NCBI GenBank assembly: GCA_937916185.1
Contig: CALGGD010000223.1
Location: forward strand, 1-5,543
Direction of reading: 5' to 3'
Source of the DNA: an uncultured Oxalobacter sp.
GTDB taxonomy: Bacteria; Pseudomonadota; Gammaproteobacteria; Burkholderiales; Burkholderiaceae_D
Length of the DNA stretch: 5,543 nucleotides
Made by a program: the position numbers and the translations under genes. Positions within the stretch are counted from its first letter, which is position 1. Each line of letters opens with the position of its first letter. Below the pieces are notes generated by a model. That model made no database searches. It saw nothing but the letters and a program-made list of their open reading frames with translations, and was not told the origin of the DNA. Below are positions 1-5,394 of the stretch, piece by piece.

Positions 1-87
1 CGCGGACGCAAAGGCCGGAATGTGGAATCCCGGTTCACGCCGATAGGCTTGGAACCGCCCCCGGCAGATACAGCTGATGCCAAATAG
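1..87 (+). CDS. C-terminal end of an unidentified protein (5' end outside window)
   Basis: Frame 1 is open from the first base and ends in TAG at 85-87, giving the last 28 residues of a protein. The tail is basic at first (RGRKGRNVESRF) and then rich in proline, alanine and aspartate, like a flexible C-terminus. A hairpin terminator begins five bases after the stop, which strongly supports a real plus-strand gene ending here. I do not recognise the family from so short a piece. It converges with the RidA-family gene on the other strand. Confidence 0.6.
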   Translation, partial: RGRKGRNVESRFTPIGLEPPPADTADAK

Positions 88-91
88 ACCT

Positions 92-121
92 AAAGCCCTG
101 AAAACCTTTTTCAGGGCTTTT
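92..121. terminator. Bidirectional intrinsic terminator between convergent genes
   Basis: The arms AAAGCCCTGAAAA (92-104) and TTTTCAGGGCTTT (108-120) are perfect complements of 13 bp around a 3-base loop. On the plus strand the hairpin ends in TTTT (118-121), just after the stop at 87. Read on the minus strand it ends in TTTA, 20 bases beyond the stop of the RidA-family gene. Its place between two convergent stops, with A/T pairs on the outer stem, fits a shared terminator. The U-tract is short in both directions. Confidence 0.8.
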
Positions 122-140
122 CCATATCCAGCAGGACCTG

Positions 141-599
141 TTATTCAATTTCTGCAATGAGTTCAATCTCAAGGCAGGCACCTGTCGGAATCTGTGCGAC
201 ACCGAAAGCGGAACGGGCATGCTTACCGATTTCTCCAAAAACTTCCACCAACAGGTCAGAAGCACCATTGGTCACCAGATGGTGGTCGGTGAAATCAGGG
301 GTGGAATTGACGAGTGCAAGCACCTTGACGATACGTTTGACCTTGGTCAGGTCGCCGCCACACGCATCCTGCAGCGTCCCGATCATATCAATGGCTGCCT
401 GACGGGCAACCTTCTGCCCTTCTGCCACAGTGATATCCTTGCCAAACTGGCCGACACGGGGCTTGCCATCCTGTTTGCCAAGATGACCGGAAAGGAAAAC
501 CAGATTGCCAGACCTAACATACATGACATAGGAAGCCACAGGCTTGGCTACAGGCGGTAATGTGATATTGAGTTTCTTCAGATTTTCGTAAACGGACAT
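141..599 (-). CDS. RidA family protein (YjgF/YER057c/UK114 superfamily)
   Basis: This encodes a 152-residue cytoplasmic protein of the YjgF/YER057c/UK114 fold. Classic RidA trimers hydrolyse reactive enamines and imines made by PLP enzymes such as threonine dehydratase. The core runs from about residue 25 to the end, with FLSGHLGK (35-42), a helix around 58-81, and a C-terminal block ARSAFGVAQIP...CLEIELIAEIE. R129 and E144 fall at the spacing of E. coli RidA R105 and E120, so the substrate-binding pair appears intact. The length is above the usual 125-130 residues and matches the longer subfamily with an N-terminal extension, so true imine deaminase activity is inferred rather than shown. 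I chose ATG at 599 because AAGAG lies five bases upstream and MSVYENLKKL is a natural start. The frame stays open to 710, but those 37 extra codons lie in AT-rich promoter-like DNA. It appears to be a single-gene unit. Confidence 0.9.
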   Translation of the reverse strand: MSVYENLKKLNITLPPVAKPVASYVMYVRSGNLVFLSGHLGKQDGKPRVGQFGKDITVAEGQKVARQAAIDMIGTLQDACGGDLTKVKRIVKVLALVNSTPDFTDHHLVTNGASDLLVEVFGEIGKHARSAFGVAQIPTGACLEIELIAEIE

Positions 600-649
600 A
601 ATTACTCTTGATTTATAAAAGTTTTTTAGAAAAATGTGTAATTGATGTG

Positions 650-685
650 AATTAAACACGGAAAACAGATTAATTGTGTTTAATT
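650..685. promoter_or_regulatory. Inverted repeat in the AT-rich region upstream of the RidA-family gene
   Basis: AATTAAACAC (650-659) and GTGTTTAATT (676-685) are a perfect 10-bp inverted repeat with a 16-base spacer. They lie about 50-85 bases upstream of the RidA-family start, in the most AT-rich stretch of the window (600-712). The size and spacing fit a dimeric regulator site or a cruciform. There is no U-run suited to a terminator. A convincing -35/-10 pair for the RidA gene could not be fixed. TTTAAT within the left arm, read on the minus strand, is one possible -10. Confidence 0.4.
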
Positions 686-712
686 TTACTCTGATTTTTG
701 ACGTGGCCATGC

Positions 713-1131
713 TTAGACAACCGCCTGATGGCGACGGGTGCAGTCACCATATTTGGCAAGCAGGTCAAGGCTCAAGTCCAGCCTGTCTCAGCACGGGCAA
801 GGCTGATGCACCATGCCCGGATATGCACCCCGGAATTCAAGGTGGTGCGCTTTCTGTTCCATCAGGACGGCGGCCGCCTTTTCAATGGTGCGCCAGGACA
901 GGGTTGTCTGCATGGCCTGCAAATGCCCCAGGACGGGGGAATGCCCATCTCGACAGAGACGCTCTGCACCAGATGCAATGAACCATCCACCGAAAGCGTC
1001 TTGCCAACGGATGGACGGCGCATGCTGTCCGCCTTGGCATAGAGGGTCAATGCATTGTCGGTCAGCCCTTCCAAGGGATGGGCAATGGTGCCATTGACCG
1101 AGTCGTAAACATCCCGGTCATAACAGGTATA
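713..1131 (-). pseudogene. Decayed, 5'-truncated coding region of unknown family
   Basis: No intact gene fills 713-1131, but the minus strand has clear coding character. One frame runs from just after a TGA at 1134-1132, through YDRDVYDSVNGT and LTDNALTLYAKADSM, to VSVEMGI near 940. At a C-run (plus-strand G935-G939) the reading continues in the next frame as PVLGHLQAMQTTLSW, then EKAAAVLMEQKAHHLEF. Restoring one C (six instead of five) joins the two frames as MGIPPVLGH. The joined frame meets TGA at 790-788 and continues in the same frame as DRLDLSLDLLAKYGD to TAA at 715-713. Codon choice matches the neighbouring genes. No ATG or GTG start is available; the only in-frame candidate is TTG at 1074, without a clear ribosome site. 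The upstream part ends against the terminator of the next gene, so the N-terminal half seems lost. I do not recognise the family. A small live gene made from one fragment is possible but less likely. Confidence 0.55.
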
Positions 1132-1145
1132 TCAGCACACCAGAT

Positions 1146-1185
1146 AAAAAAACACCCTGCAACAGGGATCGCCTGCCACAGGGTG
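1146..1185 (-). terminator. Intrinsic terminator of the HD-domain-like gene
   Basis: Read on the minus strand, CACCCTG (1185-1179) pairs with CAGGGTG (1159-1153), followed at once by seven T (1152-1146). Inside the hairpin CAGG and CCTG can pair as well around a CGATC loop, lengthening the stem past a small internal bulge. It lies 26 bases beyond the stop codon at 1214-1212. This is the clearest terminator in the window. Confidence 0.88.
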
Positions 1186-1211
1186 CGCCAAGAATCTGGC
1201 TTCGAGGATCT

Positions 1212-1874
1212 TTATTTGCTCCAGACGGCATCAAAGATACGCTGGAGTTCATCCATCAGTTTCTGGTCTTTGGTAAGGAAACCTTTGAAGCGTTCAAGGT
1301 ATTTCTGCTTGGCTTCTTCCAGGGTCATTGGCACCAGTTTTTTCTGGAAATACGGCAGATTCGGGATTTCAATACCCTTGGCTTCGATTCCCATCAGGTC
1401 ACGCATTTCAATGGCGGTCGCAAGGTTTTCTGCGGCAGCGACCTGTTCTGGCATATGCGGCAGGTTGTAGGCATCGCAGATGGCATCGCCGACATCAGTC
1501 CTGATACGCATGGATTCCTCAAGCATACGGAAAACCGGCGATGTCCCGACATATGCCTTGGAAGCATTGCAGAGCAGACCGTTGAATGAGAGGTCAACCG
1601 GCAGGATATCTGAAACCAGCAGTGCATGCTGTGCTTCACTGAAGAAAACATTGGTATGACCATTGAAGCGTGGCAGATAGGACAGGGAATGGGCAATGTC
1701 AATCGGATTGAAATCCGCTGCACGCATATTGTGGAAGTCGAAACTGCCCCCACTGTAAAGCTTCATCTTTGGCAGTGCTTTGCCTTCCGGGGTGACTTCG
1801 ACCTCACCGGCAAAGTCGCCAAACATATCAAAATCTTCAAAGTCGTCATTGGTGTTACGGCTTGTATCATTCAT
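1212..1874 (-). CDS. HD-phosphohydrolase-like (YfbR-type) protein with degenerate metal site
   Basis: This encodes about 220 residues. After an acidic, probably disordered N-terminus (DDFEDFDMFGDF), the region from KLYSGGSFDF onward follows the layout of YfbR-type and phage-type HD hydrolases: IDIAHSLSYLPRFNGHT, then SEAQHALLVSDILP, LLCNASKAYVGTSPVFRM, and AENLATAIEMRDLM. In active members these read roughly AQH..LV, LLHDASEAYLGD.P.P.K, and AD...L.tE...LM, where H, HD and D hold the metal. Numbering from the upstream ATG at 1880, H85 is kept. HD is C104-N105, the following E is K108, the usual GD is G112-T113, and the last D is E151. Family membership rests on the pattern I see; loss of nucleotidase activity is inferred. 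The C-terminus is helical and charged. I prefer ATG at 1874 because AGGA lies eight bases before it and only two before ATG 1880. It appears monocistronic, with its own terminator. Confidence 0.78.
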   Translation of the reverse strand: MNDTSRNTNDDFEDFDMFGDFAGEVEVTPEGKALPKMKLYSGGSFDFHNMRAADFNPIDIAHSLSYLPRFNGHTNVFFSEAQHALLVSDILPVDLSFNGLLCNASKAYVGTSPVFRMLEESMRIRTDVGDAICDAYNLPHMPEQVAAAENLATAIEMRDLMGIEAKGIEIPNLPYFQKKLVPMTLEEAKQKYLERFKGFLTKDQKLMDELQRIFDAVWSK

Positions 1875-1983
1875 GGACATTTTCCTTTCAGTCTAATACA
1901 TAGGAGGCACGGAACAGTATTCCTGAATGCCAAATCTTCCTACCTATCAGGCATAAATATATCAGATATCACGGTGTTATGCT

Positions 1984-2040
1984 GATGCGGCAGAAAAATT
2001 TATCAGCGGGTTCCTGCCATGCCGCATCGTATCCTGATAA
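1984..2040 (+). promoter_or_regulatory. Structured leader region upstream of mntP (nested stem-loop, possible pseudoknot)
   Basis: The 278 bases between the divergent HD-like gene and mntP (1875-2152) hold no convincing gene. GATGCGGCA (1984-1992) and TGCCGCATC (2020-2028) form a perfect 9-bp stem. Inside its loop, GCGGG (2006-2010) can pair with CCTGC (2013-2017) with one G-U. TTATCAG (2000-2006), also in the loop, is complementary to CTGATAA (2034-2040) outside the stem, so a pseudoknot or an alternative fold is possible. TATCAG also occurs at 1945-1950 and 1960-1965. Further down, ATGGGGA (2065-2071) matches TCCCCAT (2112-2118). There is no U-tract for a terminator. It could be a regulatory RNA leader or a protein-binding site controlling mntP. 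The Mn-sensing yybP-ykoY motif was looked for and not found. Confidence 0.4.
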
Positions 2041-2152
2041 GATACCGATGGAACTGCTTCCACCATGGGGACATTGCCAGAATTGCCCTCATAGAAAAGG
2101 AAGCCTGTTTTTCCCCATTCCTGTATCTATCCGTTTTGAGGCGGCGGATCGT

Positions 2153-2725
2153 ATGTTCTTGATCAACAGTATATTGCTGGGCATCGGCCTTGCCATGGAT
2201 GCGTTTTCTGTATCATTGGCGAATGGTCTGCAGAATCCCGGAATGCCTGCGCGGCGCCTTTGCCTGATTGCAGGCACTTTTGCCCTTTTCCAGACGGTCA
2301 TGCCGATAATAGGCTGGCTGGCTGTCCATACTGCCGTACAGTATCTGCATGCCATTGAACCCTTTATCCCATGGGTCGCCCTGGGAGTACTGGTGTATAT
2401 TGGCGGTGGCATGGTCTTGGGCGCATTGAACGGCGGCGGCAGCAAGCGTCCTGGCAAACCCCTGGGATTCAATGTCCTGATGGTACAGGGTGCCGCAACC
2501 TCAATTGACGCCCTGTCTGTCGGTTTCACAACCGCAACGTATGATTGGATCCTGGCTTGCCTGTCATCACTGATTATCGGCATAGTGACTTTTATCATCT
2601 GCCTGATTGGGGTGGTTGCCGGTCAGCGCATGAGATCCCGTCTTGCCAGTAAAGCCGGACTGCTCGGCGGCATCATCCTGATTGGCATCGGTATCGAAAT
2701 CTGGGTAACTGGTGTTCTGATGTAA
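2153..2725 (+). CDS. mntP: Manganese efflux pump MntP
   Basis: This encodes 190 residues, close to the 188 of E. coli MntP, an inner-membrane exporter that removes excess Mn2+. Six hydrophobic segments are visible, roughly at residues 2-22, 36-57, 68-92, 106-127, 131-157 and 168-189. The two halves each carry the family signature: LAMDAFSVSLANG with D16, and ATSIDALSVG with D119. These match the aspartates D16 and D118 needed for E. coli MntP function. FALFQTVMPIIGW (43-55) and the YIGGGMVLG segment are also typical. Start at ATG 2153 fits the family N-terminus, with GAGG 11 bases upstream as a rather distant ribosome site. The frame stays open back to 1979, but that part would add a Cys/Pro-rich stretch unlike the family and overlaps the structured leader. 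No clear terminator follows, so read-through into the antitoxin gene is possible. No MntR box or Mn riboswitch was recognised. Confidence 0.93.
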   Translation: MFLINSILLGIGLAMDAFSVSLANGLQNPGMPARRLCLIAGTFALFQTVMPIIGWLAVHTAVQYLHAIEPFIPWVALGVLVYIGGGMVLGALNGGGSKRPGKPLGFNVLMVQGAATSIDALSVGFTTATYDWILACLSSLIIGIVTFIICLIGVVAGQRMRSRLASKAGLLGGIILIGIGIEIWVTGVLM

Positions 2726-2735
2726 TGCATATGGC

Positions 2736-2778
2736 TTCCCAATGTAACGCTTTTGATATTACAATGTGATTACATTGT
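2736..2778 (+). promoter_or_regulatory. Putative promoter and operator of the RelB/DinJ-type antitoxin gene
   Basis: A -35-like TTCCCA (2736-2741) and a -10-like TACAAT (2760-2765) are 18 bases apart. A perfect inverted repeat, ACAATGT-GATT-ACATTGT (2761-2778), overlaps the -10. The same bases also read as a near-perfect tandem repeat of 11, TTACAATGTGA then TTACATTGTGA (2759-2780). RelB/DinJ antitoxins repress their own promoters by binding such palindromes through the ribbon-helix-helix domain, so this is the expected autoregulatory operator. The assignment to this gene is inferred from position. Confidence 0.5.
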
Positions 2779-2800
2779 GATGGCATATGCTGAAGATATG

Positions 2801-3259
2801 ATGAAATCGACAACGCTGAATATCCGCATTGAGCCCGATATCAAAGAACAGGCGGAGGCTGTTTTCAGGCAGCTGGGACTGTCTTCCACGACAGCAGTGA
2901 ACCTGTTTTTCAGGCAGGTGATTATGCAAGGCGGCATTCCTTTTCCGCTGATGACGGGGCATCCACGGCTGTCAGGGAAACATCATGGTCTGCCATCTGC
3001 CCAAACGGCTGGCCAACATGACGGGCCGCAACAGATAGCGGCAGTCAGCAGCCTGCCAGCAGGGGAAATGCCGGCAACCCTCCGGCAGATTGGGAAACCG
3101 CATAGCCGGGAAACCCTTCAGATGGCGGAAGGATCCCCCTCGCCCCCTGCCAGCGATGCTTCCTCTGCCAGACACATCATCCCGGCATTCACCACCTTTG
3201 ATGACGATGCATCACGGGCGGAAGCCTGGCAGAAGCAGCATGACAATGAGGGTATCTGA
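2801..3259 (+). CDS. RelB/DinJ family antitoxin with long C-terminal extension, no toxin beside it
   Basis: This encodes 152 residues. Residues 4-50 match the RelB/DinJ ribbon-helix-helix domain: a beta strand TTLNIRIE (4-11), helix DIKEQAEAVFRQLGLS (13-28), then TTAVNLFFRQVIMQGGIPFPL (30-50), which ends in the typical G-x-PF. Such antitoxins bind DNA as dimers and hold a RelE/YafQ-type mRNA-cutting toxin with their C-terminus. Usual length is about 80-100 residues. Here residues about 58-125 form an extra low-complexity stretch rich in Ser, Pro, Ala and Gln, before an acidic and helical tail (FDDDASRAEAWQKQHDNEGI) that could be the toxin-binding part. No toxin-like reading frame lies upstream or downstream: mntP ends 75 bases before, and a DUF192 gene starts 87 bases after. 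ATG 2801 is chosen because GAAG lies five bases upstream. ATG 2798 is nearly equivalent, and ATG 2780 overlaps the operator. A role as a solitary repressor is possible. Confidence 0.82.
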   Translation: MKSTTLNIRIEPDIKEQAEAVFRQLGLSSTTAVNLFFRQVIMQGGIPFPLMTGHPRLSGKHHGLPSAQTAGQHDGPQQIAAVSSLPAGEMPATLRQIGKPHSRETLQMAEGSPSPPASDASSARHIIPAFTTFDDDASRAEAWQKQHDNEGI

Positions 3260-3284
3260 CAGGACTTTGGTTACACAACGTTAC

Positions 3285-3313
3285 ATGACAGGCTTGTTTC
3301 CTGTCTGTATGAT
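3285..3313 (+). promoter_or_regulatory. Sigma70-type promoter of the DUF192 operon with a palindrome in the spacer
   Basis: ATGACA (3285-3290) matches the -35 consensus at five of six bases, and TATGAT (3308-3313) matches the -10 at five of six, with an optimal 17-base spacer. Transcription would start near 3320, leaving a leader of about 27 bases with the strong AAGGAG site before ATG 3347. An inverted repeat GACAGG-N7-CCTGTC (3287-3305) sits between and over the two boxes, where a bound repressor would block RNA polymerase. The repeat has no U-run, so it is unlikely to be a terminator. Confidence 0.6.
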
Positions 3314-3346
3314 GTGGCTGTTATGCATTTTTTAAGGAGATTCAAG

Positions 3347-3835
3347 ATGAAAAAATGGTTGGTTACTTTGTTGCTGGTGCTGGCGGCAGGTTCTGTGTCT
3401 GCTGCCAGTGACAATACCAATAACACGGTAAATACCGATGTATCCAGTGCCGCTGCGTCATCCCAGCCTGAAGAGATGTCCATAGCGAAACTGAAACTGG
3501 GTGGCAAGGAAATCACCGTCCTGATTGCTGAGACAGAAGAGCAACGCAAACAGGGACTGATGGATGTTGAGGAAATGGACGAAGACAAGGGGATGATTTT
3601 CTCTTATGGCGCGCCCGTTGAAAAGGCCTGCATGTGGATGAAAGATACCAAGATTCCCTTGGATGTCGCCTTCATTGACGGTACCGGCAAGATTGTCAAC
3701 ATTGAGGCGGATATGAAACCGCTGACGACAGACAGCCACTGCAACACCGGCGGTCCCATTTATTATGCGCTTGAGATGAATGCCGGCTGGTTTGCGAAAA
3801 ACGGTGTAAAGCCAGGGGATTCCTTATCCAATTGA
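3347..3835 (+). CDS. Secreted DUF192 domain protein
   Basis: This encodes 162 residues. An N-terminal signal peptide (KK, then a hydrophobic run at 4-15, with VSA-A or SAA-S near 19-20) sends it to the periplasm. A Ser/Asn/Thr-rich linker covers about 21-45. The DUF192 domain fills the rest, with hallmark blocks EEQRKQGLMDVEEM (64-77), GMIFSY (82-87), CMWMKDTKIPLDVAFID (95-111), and YYALEMNAGWFAKNGVKPGD (139-158). The family is widespread and its biochemical role is not established. C95 and C132 could form a disulfide. ATG 3347 follows AAGGAG by seven bases. The in-frame codon at 3314 overlaps the -10 box and would precede the predicted transcript start, so it is rejected. It is the first gene of an apparent operon: the next start is 55 bases on, with no terminator seen between. 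Confidence 0.9.
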   Translation: MKKWLVTLLLVLAAGSVSAASDNTNNTVNTDVSSAAASSQPEEMSIAKLKLGGKEITVLIAETEEQRKQGLMDVEEMDEDKGMIFSYGAPVEKACMWMKDTKIPLDVAFIDGTGKIVNIEADMKPLTTDSHCNTGGPIYYALEMNAGWFAKNGVKPGDSLSN

Positions 3836-3890
3836 GTATTACGGCATCTGAAGGCATGATACAGCGTCTGTAAAAAACGAGGAGAATCGC

Positions 3891-4670
3891 ATGAAAAGTC
3901 CGTATATCCTGATTGCCGCCGGTCTGTTGGGAGTTGCCGGCACTGCCTATGCAGGTGTGGATGCACCACGTTCCCTGATGAAGCAGGCTTATGGCACTTA
4001 TAACAGCCAGCTGAAATGTTGGATTGCCAAGGGAGGACAGCTGGACAGGCCGCATTGCATGAAACCCGTGTCCCTGGACAGGGTGATGGTTGACGGCAGG
4101 AAACTTTCTTTCCTGCTGGTATCCGGTGATGAGGTTGACCTTTCAACCCGGTCTGCCGGTGGTATGGGTGCCCATATGTCCGGCGGGCTTGTCGGGATGT
4201 TGGTCTATTCGGGACCAGACAGTTCTCCCCGTATCATCGCCAAGGAACCCAAGAAAGAACTGGGAGCCTATGGGGATTCCCCTGAAGGGAAATTTGTAAG
4301 ATTGGGACCTGACCGTTATGGATGGCAGTTCTCAAACGGCTTTACGGGACAGGGTTATACGGACGGTTGGCTGAATTTTTATACCCTGCAGAAAAACGGT
4401 ATGTCGCAGTATTTCATCCAGAGCCTCGGCAATATCCCTGTCTACCATGATGACAGCGGTGCCATTGAAGATGAAAACCTGGTCACGGTCTATGACGGCA
4501 AAGCCACTATCGTGAAGTCAGATGCGCGTGACGGATTTTACCCAATCCATGTGACCATGGAACGCCAGGTCAAAGGCAAGAAACTGTCCCCGCAGCATTA
4601 TGAGGTCCGATACAGCTATGGCAAAGGGGAATATGCACTGCCGGCAGGTTATCCCTTGGAAGAACAGTAA
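3891..4670 (+). CDS. Secreted protein of unknown function
   Basis: This encodes 259 residues. Residues 1-21 are a signal peptide (MKS, a hydrophobic Ala/Leu/Gly run, then AYA-G as a good signal peptidase I site), so the mature protein of about 238 residues should be periplasmic or outer-membrane-facing. There is no lipobox cysteine. Two early cysteines, C43 and C56, may form a disulfide. A glycine-rich stretch SAGGMGAHMSGGLVGMLVYSG lies around 88-108. The remainder has many aromatic and charged alternating residues (for example RYGWQF and GWLNFYTLQ), suggesting a mostly beta fold. I do not recognise a family or catalytic motif. The start is firm: GAGGAG lies six bases before ATG 3891. It sits 55 bases after the DUF192 gene and 34 before the next gene, all on one strand, so co-transcription is likely. 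Confidence 0.85.
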   Translation: MKSPYILIAAGLLGVAGTAYAGVDAPRSLMKQAYGTYNSQLKCWIAKGGQLDRPHCMKPVSLDRVMVDGRKLSFLLVSGDEVDLSTRSAGGMGAHMSGGLVGMLVYSGPDSSPRIIAKEPKKELGAYGDSPEGKFVRLGPDRYGWQFSNGFTGQGYTDGWLNFYTLQKNGMSQYFIQSLGNIPVYHDDSGAIEDENLVTVYDGKATIVKSDARDGFYPIHVTMERQVKGKKLSPQHYEVRYSYGKGEYALPAGYPLEEQ

Positions 4671-4704
4671 ACAGCCTTCCTTTTCTGACCTTGAGGAATG
4701 ATTG

Positions 4705-5391
4705 ATGCCTGAACGACAGTTTCTTTCCAATAACGAAAAACGGAAAAAGCGGCTGATTGCACTGGGGGTTGTCCTGGTGCTGGTCATCATCTGCTTTGCC
4801 GCCCGTCATTTCATCGGAGACTGGCTGCGCACAAAGAACCTTGCGCCCAAACGGGAGATGATTGTCACAACCACCGATGCCATGGACATGAAAGCACAGT
4901 TCTCGAAACTGTCTCCCCAGAACCTGCACAGGCTGGGCAATGCAATGCGCCCCAAAGTTGCAGAGGAGATTCCATTGGCAAACAATGTACCTCCTGACAA
5001 GCCTGCACAGGCAAAAGGGGAAACGGTTTCACCCCCTTCATCAGATACAGAAGCAAAACCGGATGATGCGGCACGGCAGACGCCACAATCATCCGAACCG
5101 GCTGCCAGTACCATTCCTCCTGAAAAGACCCCGATGCAGAATGCAATGGACACTTTACTGAAACGCCTTGAGGTTGAAGCGTTTTCGATTCCTGTTGCCG
5201 GGCGGCGTCTCGCTGTTTTCCGTTACCGCTACCCTGCCGTGCGTGTGGACACCATCAGCCATGGCGTTGTGGTTTACGGCTATTCTGGGGAAACGCTGAA
5301 ACGCGTTTCCTGCTATTACCGTTACCCTGTCTCGTTGACCCATGGTGCCTGTGCGGACGAAATCGAGAAAGTTTTCCATGTCCGCATCTAA
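4705..5391 (+). CDS. Single-pass inner-membrane protein of unknown function with proline-rich linker
   Basis: This encodes 228 residues. A short basic N-terminus (NEKRKKR) precedes one hydrophobic segment at about 17-33, so the protein is probably anchored with its N-terminus in the cytoplasm and the rest in the periplasm. Residues about 92-142 are a low-complexity linker rich in Pro, Ala, Ser, Glu and Lys, long enough to cross part of the envelope. A compact C-terminal domain follows from about 147 to 228 (SIPVAGRRLAVFRYRYPAV, then GVVVYGYSG), with C203 and C216 as a possible disulfide. The layout recalls envelope proteins of the TonB/TolA style, but no TonB motif is visible and I assign no family. 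The start at ATG 4705 has GAGG eight bases upstream. Spacing of 34 bases from the preceding secreted protein gene suggests the same operon and perhaps a shared envelope role. Confidence 0.82.
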   Translation: MPERQFLSNNEKRKKRLIALGVVLVLVIICFAARHFIGDWLRTKNLAPKREMIVTTTDAMDMKAQFSKLSPQNLHRLGNAMRPKVAEEIPLANNVPPDKPAQAKGETVSPPSSDTEAKPDDAARQTPQSSEPAASTIPPEKTPMQNAMDTLLKRLEVEAFSIPVAGRRLAVFRYRYPAVRVDTISHGVVVYGYSGETLKRVSCYYRYPVSLTHGACADEIEKVFHVRI

Positions 5392-5394
5392 GCG

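Noticed and set aside
600..710. N-terminal extension of the RidA-family frame to 710
   Set aside because: The 37 added codons lie in AT-rich spacer DNA that contains the inverted repeat, and the residues do not resemble the family. ATG 599 has a ribosome site and a natural start.
788..790. In-frame TGA read as selenocysteine
   Set aside because: The frame is already shifted and lacks a start, and no selenocysteine insertion hairpin is apparent just downstream. Decay is the simpler reading.
676..1097. Overlapping plus-strand open frames of 94-114 codons
   Set aside because: Their products are rich in Cys, Arg and Pro with no domain look, there are no ribosome sites, and the minus strand of the same DNA has better coding character.
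1979..2152. N-terminal extension of MntP to 1979
   Set aside because: It would add 58 residues unlike any MntP, overlapping the stem-loop region. The family starts with a membrane segment, as it does from 2153.
2051..2152. yybP-ykoY manganese riboswitch before mntP
   Set aside because: Only a GGGGA word (2067-2071) resembles the conserved core; the remaining invariant loop bases were not found.
3287..3305. Hairpin GACAGG/CCTGTC as terminator of the antitoxin gene
   Set aside because: The stem is only six bp, there is no U-tract after it, and it lies exactly between a -35 and a -10 box, so an operator is more likely.
3260..3346. Remnant of a toxin gene after the antitoxin
   Set aside because: The 87-base gap is too short and carries a good promoter. 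No RelE/YafQ-like residues can be read in any frame.
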